Assembly (NCBI RefSeq): GCF_964340395.1
Contig: NC_135551.1
Span: 1,645,001 to 1,709,000, forward strand
Length of the DNA: 64,000 bases
Source: Glandiceps talaboti
Lineage: Eukaryota > Hemichordata > Enteropneusta > Spengelidae
Reading direction: 5' to 3'
Within the stretch, counting starts at the first letter, position 1; every line of letters starts with the position of its first letter. The position numbers and the translations under genes were made by a program. Shown one piece after another: positions 13,101 to 20,830 of this stretch. A model generated the notes under the pieces. The model saw nothing but the letters and a program-made list of their open reading frames with translations, ran no database searches and had not been told where the DNA came from.

Positions 13101-13862
13101 ATTCCAATAAAGTTACCCTAGAATGTATTGCAGGGAATGATGTAGTGAACTGAGTCACATTCCAATAAAGTTACCCTAGAATGTATTGCAGAGAATGAGG
13201 TAGTGAACTGAGTCACATTCCAATAAAGTTACCCTAGAATGTATTGCAGGGAATGAGGTAGTGAACTGAGTCACATTCCAATAAAGTTACCCTAGAATGT
13301 ATTGCAGGGAATGAGGTAGTGAACTGAGTCACATTCCAATAAAGTTACCCTAGAATGTATTGCAGGGAATGAGGTAGTGAACTGAGTCACATTCCAATAA
13401 AGTTACCCATGAATGTATTGCAGAGAATGAATTAGTGAACTGAGTCACATTCCAATAAAGTTACCCTAGAATGTATTGCAGGGAATGAGGTAGTGAACTT
13501 AGTCACATTCCAATAAAGTTACCCATGAATGTATTGCAGAGAATGAAGTAGTGAACTGAGTCACATTCCAATAAAGTTACCCTAGAATGTATTGCAGGGA
13601 ATGAGGTAGTGAACTGAGTCACATTCCAATAAAGTTACCCATGAATGTATTGCAGAGAATGAAGTAGTGAACTGAGTCACATTCCAATAAAGTTACCCTA
13701 GAATGTATTGCAGAGAATGAGGTAGTGAACTGAGTCACATTCCAATAAAGTTACCCTAGAATGTATTGCAGGGAATGAGGTAGTGAACTGAGTCACATTC
13801 CAATAAAGTTACCATAGAATGTATTGCAGAGAATGAATTAGTGAACTGAGTCACATTCCAAT
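10119..13862. repeat. Minisatellite, 58-bp unit (62-bp variants), about 64 copies
   Basis: Each unit runs through AAAGTTACCCTAGAATGTAT, GCAGGGAATGAGGTAGTGAA and TGAGTCACATTCCAAT. A variant duplicates GAAC (GAACGAAC) to give 62 bp, seen near 11380, 11610, 11670, 12310, 12490, 12550, 12670 and 12790. Other recurring variants are ACCCATGAATG and GAGAATGAAGTAGCG, and these occur in blocks. Each common unit contains sequences matching AP-1 (TGAGTCA), TEAD (ACATTCCA), a CCAAT pentamer and AATAAA on the plus strand. It lies about 1 kb from VTA1 exon 1, on the intron side. Confidence 0.98.
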
Positions 13863-14892
13863 ACAAAACTGTTTTTACATGCTGTACATCAACATTTGAA
13901 ACTGTAATTAAGGAGACATTCAACTGCAATACATCAAGGAAATAATACACTATTGAACAGTAATCAAAGATGCAGTTGGACAGCTGATCATGTAAGAACA
14001 GTTACATGTAGTCTATTAATGAAGTAATGGCAATAATTTTCTTTTAGGTGTAACAGAGAGGTTTTGTCTTCAGATAAAAAACTAAGAGCCTCCAAGTCCA
14101 TGTATCCTCAAAAATAGAGAAATAGTTTTAAAATAATGACAAAATATTTTCAAACGTGATATCTAAAGACATGTTGCTATCAATTAAAAAATGATCATAT
14201 GCCTAGTACTTAAAAAACACCAGCAAAAGGACAATGACATGTTTGACAGATTATTTTTAAAGGAAAAAGTTCCCAATTATCTCAGTACAAAGGGACAGAA
14301 ATAGTAAGACGCGTTTTAATTTTTGCAAAGAGAATGTTTTGGTAGACATTGTTTTACAGGTAGGGTACTTGGATGGTAATGTGATCAGTATATATGTATG
14401 TATCATGAGTGTGTGTATATTGTAAAAAATTATCTGATATTTAAAATGTGGCGGGGGGGGGGGGGCTTCAAAATGTTTGATCCAGGCAGAGGGGGTACTT
14501 CAAAATGTTGGGCTATGGCAAGGAGGGGGTACTTTAAAAAAATCTTCCGACCACATACCTCCTCCCCACAAGTTTTTGTGAAAGCAGACATAGTAACATA
14601 ATTGATATGTACTTTGTAAACATTGTTACATTGTCGCCAACACCAAATGTGATTGTGATGACGTATTCAAACGTGAAGTGATGTGACACGAGTCAAGAAC
14701 ATGCGTTAATGTATCAAGTCTGCAAGATCTGAAAACCATGAACGTACATATATGTATTATAGTTCTAGCCGACACAACAATAATACGTGTATAGCAGTGC
14801 AAGCTGACTCAATCAAAACAATACAAATAAATCATCAATACGTTTAGACACACTGAATCATCAGCTTAGACATTTTGCAGGGTGATACTTAC
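13863..14892. other. Start of VTA1 intron 1, no further exon seen
   Basis: I looked on the minus strand for the next VTA1 exon, which should begin with a Cys codon completed from the T left by exon 1 and carry an MQTG-like motif. I did not find it. A dispersed G-run repeat lies at 14447-14580 (a run of 14 G, then two GGGGGTACTT segments followed by TTCAAAATG-like text). Confidence 0.5.
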
Positions 14893-15001
14893 AGTAAAAA
14901 GAAACGACTGGGTCTCTCGTGTCATGCTCCTTGGCAATGTCAACATAGTGTCGGAGAGCTTTTAACGTAATCGGTACAGGAGGAAGCTTGAAAGAGGCCA
15001 T
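14893..15001 (-). CDS. VTA1: VTA1 (LIP5), first coding exon, partial gene
   Basis: Vta1/LIP5 is a cytosolic cofactor that binds ESCRT-III subunits through N-terminal MIT modules and stimulates the AAA ATPase Vps4 in multivesicular-body formation. The minus-strand frame starts with ATG at 15001 and runs 36 codons. It includes LPPVPITLKALRHY and then KEHDTRDPVVSFY. Animal VTA1 proteins begin with a short LPPLP stretch, a helix and the highly conserved EHD.RDPVV.YYC block. The exon ends with a single T before GTAAGTAT (14892 downward), so the next codon can complete the expected Cys. The start is favoured because it places the LPP motif at residues 6-8 and the upstream sequence is promoter-like. 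Residues after the MIT1 first helix, and the C-terminal VSL (Vps4-binding) domain, must be encoded to the left, most probably beyond this window. No defect is visible. Confidence 0.88.
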
Positions 15002-15060
15002 TTTGAATCGCACATGCGCACTGTTACAGTCATGCTATAATGACGTCACCGATTTGAAAT
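15002..15060 (-). promoter_or_regulatory. Probable VTA1 core promoter (CRE and NRF1-like sites)
   Basis: Within 60 bp upstream of the VTA1 start are an NRF1-like CACATGCGCACT (15011-15022) and a perfect cyclic-AMP response element TGACGTCA (15041-15048). There is no obvious TATA box. Both motifs are typical of TATA-less housekeeping promoters in animals, which suits VTA1. Function is inferred from motif and position only. Confidence 0.5.
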
Positions 15061-15215
15061 GAGGTGACCACCTGTTGACAGTTTGTTTGGGCAATTTTGA
15101 ACTTGATTCTGTGCTAAACAGGTAGCCAGTGAAGATCGAATAAAACAGGTGTGATGTGTTCAAACTTCTTTATTTATGAAGCGAGCAGCTGCGTTCTGTA
15201 TAGATCAAGTTGGTG
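15061..15215 (-). pseudogene. LINE reverse transcriptase fragment next to VTA1 promoter
   Basis: The minus strand reads SIQNAAARFINK and, after a +1 shift, EHITPVLFDLHWLPV followed by a stop and then HRIKFKIA. This is the conserved late block of CR1/L2/Jockey-like ORF2 (QNAAARL...HITPVL.ELHWLPV..RI.FKI). It has a frameshift, an internal stop and no flanking coding, so it is a dead fragment of about 150 bp. Confidence 0.75.
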
Positions 15216-15618
15216 TTGATTAGTACATTGTGTGTAGTATTACAATCGTTTAAGGGAGCCGTCATTATTTACGACCTGGGGGTCGGAGGAATGGGGGGGG
15301 GGGGTCACTCAAAAACTGGGGAGTGAAAGGGGGGGTTACCCAAAAATTGGGGAGTGAAAGAAGGGCTACTCAAAATTTGACATGTTAAAATAGCACACCA
15401 GAAAGCATTCTTTTAGTCCTTGAAATACAAAAATCCCCACTGGTACTCACCCCCACTTGGCTCCCTCAAACTTTGATTCAATTAATACCACTTAATTTCA
15501 AATTTTACCTATGGTACTACTTTGGGAATAAGCTGCATTCATTGCTACCACGTCCTCTTGAAATATGCTACATCCATAATGTTATAAGGAAATTCAAATT
15601 CAAAATAAAAAGTTTGAT
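15216..15618. other. Non-coding stretch with dispersed G-run repeat
   Basis: A G-rich element at 15279-15375 contains a run of 12 G followed by TCACTCAAAAACTGGGGAG and two diverged repeats of the same pattern. Similar G-run or C-run text recurs elsewhere in the window. The rest shows nothing recognisable. Confidence 0.5.
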
Positions 15619-15737
15619 ATTGTATGTATGTATGTATGTATGTATGTATGTATGTATGTATGTATGTATGTATGTATGTATGTATGTATGTATGTATGTA
15701 TGTATGTATGTATGTATGTATGTATGTATGTATGTAG
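15619..15737. repeat. (TGTA)n microsatellite, left flank of Penelope-like element
   Basis: About 29 perfect TGTA units. It abuts the left terminal copy of the Penelope-like element. The same microsatellite, in the same genomic orientation, recurs at 18231-18324 and 18464-18536, suggesting that the element inserted into a pre-existing TGTA tract. Confidence 0.97.
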
Positions 15738-15743
15738 AAAAAA

Positions 15744-15877
15744 ATGCATAAGGAACTAATAAACCAGTCCGTATAAATAGCTGTTAAATCCGACGTTTCG
15801 AATAAATATTCTTTTTCAAAGGAAAAATTGGCGAGACAGAGAAATGCCAGGTGACAACCCGAACATTTCTAAATATA
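15744..15877 (-). repeat. Penelope-like terminal repeat copy A (inverted to copy B)
   Basis: The reverse complement of this segment matches 18327-18460 with only a few differences over about 130 bp. Shared blocks include GGAACTAATAAACCAGTCCG and AAAAATTGGCGAGACA. In element orientation it carries GAATATTTATTCGAAACGTC, which resembles the stem II plus GAAAC...GTC part of the hammerhead ribozymes known in Penelope-like terminal repeats. The matching CTGATGA core is replaced by CTTTGAA, so it is probably inactive. Confidence 0.85.
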
Positions 15878-16004
15878 ATGGAACAAAACCGCGCGTGATA
15901 TAAATAAACGGTTGTACGTGGGATAAGTTCTTAAATTCGCACGCACCTAATAGAACCCAATAGAATACGCCTGAAATTTAAAAAATACCCAATAATCATG
16001 ATAA

Positions 16005-16262
16005 TTAGATTGGGAAAGACGAGAATAATCTATTAATTCCAAGGGGTTCCAGCGTTCCAAGACGGAAAATGATTTCTTCTTCCTTCAACCTCAAAGCTTT
16101 CTCATCACCAGAGACCTTACAAATTCCTGAAATGGACATATCTGATACATTATGATCGTTTGTAATAAAATGCATAGATACGGGATAGTTACGATTCCTT
16201 TGTCTGGTCAAACGGAGATGTTCCACGAAACGATCACCAAGACGACGTACAGTTGAACCTAT
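16005..16262 (-). pseudogene. Penelope-like GIY-YIG endonuclease, C-terminal fragment
   Basis: The minus-strand frame reads NIGSTVRRLGDRFVEHLR, with YPVSMHF and MSISGI further on, and ends at the stop of 16005-16007. In Penelope-like GIY-YIG domains this is the YIG..T.RRL..R..EHLR block with the catalytic Arg and His, followed by the P...HF and SI.GI region. The preceding half of the domain lies about 1.2 kb away at 17444 and upstream, separated by the LINE. The tail EEEIIFRLGTLEPLGIN fits the family C-terminus. Confidence 0.85.
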
Positions 16263-16289
16263 ATTAACAAACACGTCATTAACAAACAT

Positions 16290-17162
16290 ATGATAACTTC
16301 TCATGGTTACGCAGATGACACACAACTCGTAAAGATGTTCAAGCCCCGGATAAGTGATCAAACCGAGGTCACAATGTGTATAGAGAGGTGTATACGGGAT
16401 ATTCAGTCCTGGATGACAACACATCGACTCAAGTTAAACGATAGCAAAACAGAAGTCATGATCTTAGGAACACCTCAACAATTAGCAAAGACTACAATTG
16501 AACATATTGCAGTCGGAAATGATCAAATACAAGTAGTAGACCATGTACGTAATTTGGGTGGATGGCTAGACTCTAATCTATCAATGGATCGCCATGTCAA
16601 TCAAATCTGCAAGAAAGTGAACCACAACTTACACAATATTCGTCAGATCCGGAAATATTTAAATCAAAGCGCAACTGAAACATTAGTTCATTCTCTAATT
16701 ACTTCACATCTAGATTATGCGAATACCATAATGTTTGGAATGTCGCAATACTTGTTTGATAGGTTGCAACGAGTTCAGAATAATGCGGCACGTGTGGTTA
16801 AAGGGTTAAGAAAGTACGACAGTATCTCCAAAACTCTCATTGAGTTACACTGGCTTCCTGTAAAGGCAAGAGTTGATTTCAAAGTTATCCTCACAGTTTT
16901 TAAAGCTCTAAATAACGCAGCACCTGTTTATATTCGTGACATGTTTGTCCGCCCTGATAAGCCTCGTTATAATTTACGCAAAAACTCCGTTAGAAATCTT
17001 GTAATTCCCCGTTCTTATAACAAGATTAATGATCGTGCCCTGGCCATTGCAGGACCTAGACTATGGAATTCCATTCCTGATGATCTCAAAGACCTTTCAG
17101 AACTTGAACATTTTAAACGAAAACTTAAAACACACCTCTTTAAAATGTATCATGAATTGTGA
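16290..17162 (+). CDS. LINE ORF2 fragment: RT YADD motif to C-terminus
   Basis: An intact frame of 290 codons from the start of the insert. Residues 7-10 are YADD, the catalytic motif of the reverse transcriptase palm, followed by WMTTHRLKLNDSKTEVM (thumb side). Later blocks are LVHSLITSHLDYANTIMFG, LQRVQNNAARVVKGL, IELHWLPVKARVDFK and a terminal GPRLWNSIPDDL with a Phe-Lys rich helix. This is the normal order of the C-terminal half of CR1/L2/Jockey-like ORF2. The endonuclease and the RT fingers are missing through 5' truncation. The absence of stops or frameshifts suggests a recent insertion. The first ATG is only the first Met inside the truncated frame. Confidence 0.88.
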   Translation: MITSHGYADDTQLVKMFKPRISDQTEVTMCIERCIRDIQSWMTTHRLKLNDSKTEVMILGTPQQLAKTTIEHIAVGNDQIQVVDHVRNLGGWLDSNLSMDRHVNQICKKVNHNLHNIRQIRKYLNQSATETLVHSLITSHLDYANTIMFGMSQYLFDRLQRVQNNAARVVKGLRKYDSISKTLIELHWLPVKARVDFKVILTVFKALNNAAPVYIRDMFVRPDKPRYNLRKNSVRNLVIPRSYNKINDRALAIAGPRLWNSIPDDLKDLSELEHFKRKLKTHLFKMYHEL

Positions 17163-17379
17163 TTTGGTTATTTGACTCAGAGTACAAAATTTATATTATT
17201 TTAGTGGTCATTTACGTTCGTTTTAATATTTGACATTTTTTAAGGCTTTTATAACAAGTCTCAGTCTATAATTTTAATGACCATTCACTATCCTTTTAAC
17301 ATTTGACATTTTAAGGGTGTTAACGGTATACTTGTTTTTGTAGCATTCACCTTATTTACGTTTTTGTATTTTATGTGCA

Positions 17380-17411
17380 GCGCTTTTGAATATTTTAAAT
17401 AGAAAAGGCGC
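17380..17411 (+). other. LINE 3'-end stem-loop (copy 1)
   Basis: GCGCTTTT (17380-17387) can pair with AAAAGGCGC (17403-17411) with one bulge, about 15 bases between arms, just before the tail. A second LINE at 55540-55569 has the same geometry with different arm bases. Such 3' hairpins can serve as recognition sites for the element's own reverse transcriptase; that role is inferred. Confidence 0.6.
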
Positions 17412-17443
17412 TTTAGAAAATAAATAAACTTAAACTTAAACTT

Positions 17444-18231
17444 ATATATAGAAAACCACATTTTTGACATGTAATGCAATACACTACATTAGTACTAATA
17501 CAAGTAAATCTACTTGTAACAGGCACACTGTTCTTAGGGCCAAAAACATGATTAGTATTAATAATGAAACGACATGTACCACATCGAGTACGATCGCACG
17601 GAAAAGAACCAGCATTAACTTCTAATTCACGTTGTTCTGTACGTACCACCATATCTCTAAGACTGGTATCACGACGCCAAGCTGTTAATGGTACTGCAGG
17701 AAACAATGAATTGGTAATCCTATTAGAACGTAAGATATTAAAATGCTTGTATATAATGTCTTTAACTCTAGTTGAAAAGGGATGGTATGTAAGAGCTAGT
17801 ATGGGACGATCGTTGTTACTCCTCTGATCATGTGATTTGATACAAGCTTCCCTAGACAAAGATGATACTTTATGTAAAGCCGCGTTGGTAACAGACATAG
17901 GATAACCACGTTGATGGAAGTACGTGCAAAATTCAGCAGACCTTTTTCTGAAATCCAAATCACTACTACAAATACGACGTAAACGAAGTAATTGTGAATA
18001 GGGAATGGAATCTTTACACTTATTAGGATGTGATGAACCAGACTGCAAATATGAATGTGAATCAGTAGGTTTAGTATAAATAGATGTAGCTATATCATCA
18101 CCATCAATCCTAAGGAAGATGTCAAGGAAATTGATTGTTAGTTCTGAAATATCATAAGTATACTGAATAGCAGGATTAAAATTACATATGTAGTTAATAA
18201 ACTGCATAAGGTCCTCAAGTTTGAGTGATGC
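17444..18231 (-). pseudogene. Penelope-like RT C-terminal region and zinc-binding linker
   Basis: The minus-strand frame runs unbroken from the TGTA tract at 18231 to the LINE insertion. It contains FLDIFLRIDGDDIATSIYTK, the PTDSHSYLQSGSSHP block with SIPYSQLLRLRRICS, the RPILALTYHPFS region, a CDRTRCGTC cysteine cluster and CITCQKCGFLYI. This order (RT thumb, Cys-rich linker, then the start of GIY-YIG) is typical of Penelope-like proteins. The upstream RT palm with YADD is missing. The frame ends in insert-derived codons directly after the LYI of the YIG motif. Confidence 0.88.
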
Positions 18232-18324
18232 TGTATGTATGTATGTATGTATGTATGTATGTATGTATGTATGTATGTATGTATGTATGTATGTATGTAT
18301 GTATGTATGTATGTATGTATGTAT
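18231..18324. repeat. (TGTA)n microsatellite at the truncated 5' end of the Penelope-like element
   Basis: About 23 TGTA units separate the truncated coding region from the inverted terminal copy B. The genomic orientation matches the outer flanks. Confidence 0.97.
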
Positions 18325-18326
18325 TG

Positions 18327-18460
18327 TTATTTAGAAAATGTTCGGGTTTTGACCTGGCATTTTTGTGTCTCGCCAATTTTTCCTTTGAAAAAGAATATTT
18401 ATTCGAAACGTCGGATTTAACAGCTATATATACGGACTGGTTTATTAGTTCCTTATGCAT
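18327..18460 (+). repeat. Penelope-like terminal repeat copy B (inverted to copy A)
   Basis: This is the plus-strand counterpart of copy A, sharing GACCTGGCATTT, TTTTTCCTTTGAAAAAGAAT and CGAAACGTCGGATTTAACAG. It lies upstream of the element body in opposite orientation. Partial inverted copies next to the 5' end are a known arrangement in Penelope-like elements. It could also be a remnant of a second insertion. Confidence 0.85.
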
Positions 18461-18463
18461 TTC

Positions 18464-18637
18464 TATGTATGTATGTATGTATGTATGTATGTATGTATGT
18501 ATGTATGTATGTATGTATGTATGTATGTATGTATGTACGTACGTACGTACGTACGTACGTGCGTACGTATGTATGTGTGTATGTATGTATGTATGTGTGT
18601 GTACGTACGTATGTATGTATGCATATGTATACATGTC

Positions 18638-18680
<43 letters not shown>
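18464..18680. repeat. Compound microsatellite (TGTA)n (CGTA)n (TG)n
   Basis: TGTA units to about 18536, then ACGT/TACG units to about 18570, interrupted TGTA, and a pure TG run at about 18642-18679. It is the right flank of the Penelope-like element. Confidence 0.95.
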
Positions 18681-18959
18681 ATGTGGTGTTTCAATGGAAC
18701 ACTCAACCTCAATTTGTATAATGTTTGTAGCACAGTTAATGAGTTATGACACAGGGTAAAGGACCAATGATCAATTTTGTACTCGCGATTTTCCAGATTT
18801 CTAATATTATTTTCTGTATATTTCAAATAAAGTTTTAAATACTGTTTCCTAATACTGTTTATTTCTATTTCCTACCTGATATCAATGTCTTATCTGAGTT
18901 TATCAGCTTTGCATTAATTAGTAGCTTGCTAGAACAAACTCACTATTTGCCCAAATTAA

Positions 18960-19035
18960 CGCATTATGCCGTGAGTGTAAACATCTACTGATCCGACTAA
19001 ATGGTAATATATGTTTACACTCACGGTATAATGTG
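18960..19035. repeat. Inverted repeat, 25-bp arms, 26-bp spacer
   Basis: The left arm contains GCCGTGAGTGTAAACAT and the right arm ATGTTTACACTCACGGT. The full 25-bp arms (18960-18984 and 19011-19035) differ at two positions. It could extrude as a cruciform or be the ends of a very small MITE-like element. Confidence 0.85.
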
Positions 19036-20123
19036 TTTTTCATTGAAATATTCCGGGGAAAGGGGTACATTTGAAATTTCGCTAACAATTAAGCATGAGT
19101 ACCCGACCCATCCAGGGACTGCCACCGCCGGGATGTTACAAACTTAAGGCATGTTCTAATTTCTCCGCGGTTGGGGCGTCAAGATCAGTGAGCGAATCTT
19201 TCCGATTTTACATAACTTAAAGCATGTAAAGGCGTAGTCCTGCTTGCATACGGAGTAATCCGGGACTCGATTCTGACAATTGTCCCTCCGGTGTTTAGAG
19301 TGAAGTCAGTAATATAGACTCGTTCACCGTCTGTAAGCAGGACTAGTAAAGGCGAAATACGCAGATCTGTGAGAGAGTAAATGCTGAGAAACAAAGCGAC
19401 AGGGACACGATCGATCAAAGCAAGGAAGCACAAGACGTGGAGCCGCATCACCGCCAAAGGAACATCCGCAGGTCAAAGAGAGCAATGAAATTAGCGACGA
19501 TGAACATGAATGAAAAGAAATCACGGTACGATCGAAATGGTGGAAAAGAAAGTCGATAGGCAGTATAAAGACATCGAAGGAGGTATAGAATGACTAAATG
19601 AAGTGGAAGATCAACAGGTTAAAGTACATGTACAGGAAAAATGGATGACATCATGGATGCCGTCAACAACCCCGACTACCATGAAACGCAAATAGAAGTA
19701 GAACACGGCAACTATCACAAAACCACCCGCGACACGTCATCGTATCCGTAGAAATGTCCGTCGACAAAAACCAAACTTCAGAGTGAAATATATGTGAAAG
19801 AAGATCTTTGTGAGACAGATTTTAAGTAGAAAGTAATGCGATCCTTGACAAGGACATACGGTGAGGTTTACCAGTGGAATACAGTTTATCTATGGGCAGC
19901 GGTATTGTTGAGGACGGATTGCAGAATGTAAACATTGAAGCTACAAATCTGATATGTATCAAACGTTGGAGAGAAGATTCCATATAAAAAGAACTTGACA
20001 GAATGAAAACAATGATGTGTGTGACTGGGGAGGGTCATTGTCAAACTTAGATTTATGGCTTGGGCATGTCTTTTCCCCGGGGTGTTTTCGTGCCTAGTTT
20101 GACAACATTTTTCGTTCTTGTTT

Positions 20124-20155
20124 TGTTTGTTTGTTTGTTTGTTTGTTTGTTTGCT
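20124..20155. repeat. (TTTG)n microsatellite
   Basis: About eight units, flanked by related TTTTG words. Confidence 0.9.
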
Positions 20156-20265
20156 TTGTTTTGTTTATTGTTATTTTTTATTTGTGTTCATTGTTATTTA
20201 TTTGAAAAAATGGGCTAAAAATTTTGTAACATGGACAACCTAAATGGAGAACGTTCGTAAATGTC

Positions 20266-20830
20266 GTAAATGACATTACATGGCATTCAATATCAAAATT
20301 ATGTCTAATTATTAACACAATGGATTTTGGACTGTATAGGAACAGAGAAAATTATTTAAATGGTTTACAGACAGAAAGATAAATGTTATAATGTTACAAG
20401 AAACTCAGTACAAAAGAAACATAAAAATACTGGATGATTTGAAAGAAATTAATAAATTGATTTTTAAGTCTTTTTGTGGAATGGTCCAGACAAAATAGGA
20501 AGACAAACATTGATACAGGTGAAATGTTAATGCCTGATATAAAAACAATATGAAGTTCAACGTATTGCTGCAACAATGATTGCGGATTTTGAAATACTTG
20601 ATACACAGATTTTGCTTAAGTTTGGTAAATATCAACAGAAATTAGAAACTGTTACACTAGAGAAATGTCAATAAATGGATTATAGACCATTATTTTATTC
20701 CTCCCAGATCAGAAATGTATTTTAAATACTATTTGATGAAAATATTGACTATTGGGATCCACTAAAGTGATTTGATCAGATGTCAATTACAAGGTAACAA
20801 TTGATAATAAGTCGAGGGCTTATCAGCTTG
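20266..20830 (+). pseudogene. Possible L1/Tx1-like LINE endonuclease remnant
   Basis: Around 20355-20415 the plus strand reads KWFTDRKINVIMLQETQYKR, resembling the N-terminal part of apurinic-type endonucleases in L1/Tx1 LINEs, where a helix is followed by a LQET motif holding a catalytic Glu. After a shift, SFCGNGPDKIGRQT and, further on, NIDYWDPLK could correspond to later endonuclease blocks. Several frameshifts and stops are present and no reverse transcriptase was found, so this is tentative. Confidence 0.35.

Larger units (their letters stand above)
16263..17443 (+). mobile_element. 5'-truncated non-LTR retrotransposon inserted in the Penelope-like element
   Basis: The insert runs from the end of the GIY-YIG fragment, through an ORF2 C-terminal half (16290-17162) and a 3' UTR, to a tail of AACTTAA-like heptamers (17425-17441). 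Removing it brings the two Penelope coding halves together at the YIG motif. Short TATA-type microhomology at both edges (CCTATA on the left, TTATATATAG on the right) may be a short target-site duplication. The 3' UTR ends with a hairpin whose arms are GCGCTTTT (17380-17387) and AAAAGGCGC (17403-17411). Confidence 0.85.
15744..18460 (-). mobile_element. Penelope-like retroelement, 5' truncated, interrupted by a LINE
   Basis: Penelope-like elements encode a reverse transcriptase joined to a C-terminal GIY-YIG endonuclease. On the minus strand the order here is: an inverted terminal copy (18460-18327), a TGTA tract (18324-18231), the RT C-terminal part and zinc-binding linker (18231-17444), a foreign LINE insert (17443-16263), the rest of the GIY-YIG domain (16262-16005), a 3' untranslated part, and a second terminal copy (15877-15744). 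The RT catalytic region is missing, so the copy cannot be autonomous. The element sits between TGTA microsatellites. Confidence 0.85.
18681..20265. other. Stretch with no certain gene; hairpin and TTTG microsatellite inside
   Basis: Open frames on either strand are short (at most 90 codons) and unrecognised. A part at about 19480-19970 on the plus strand has protein-like composition broken by stops (for example MDAVNNPDYHETQIEVEHG) and might be a decayed ORF1 of the LINE remnant to its right, but no diagnostic motif is present. An inverted repeat lies at 18960-19035 and a TTTG run at 20124-20155. Confidence 0.35.

Noticed and set aside
16005-16424. 139-codon minus frame as one gene
   Set aside because: The first part (above 16262) is antisense to the LINE insert. 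Only 16005-16262 belongs to the Penelope endonuclease.
18225-18759. Cys/Val/Tyr-rich frames (up to 174 codons)
   Set aside because: They read through TGTA and TG microsatellites and the Penelope terminal copy.
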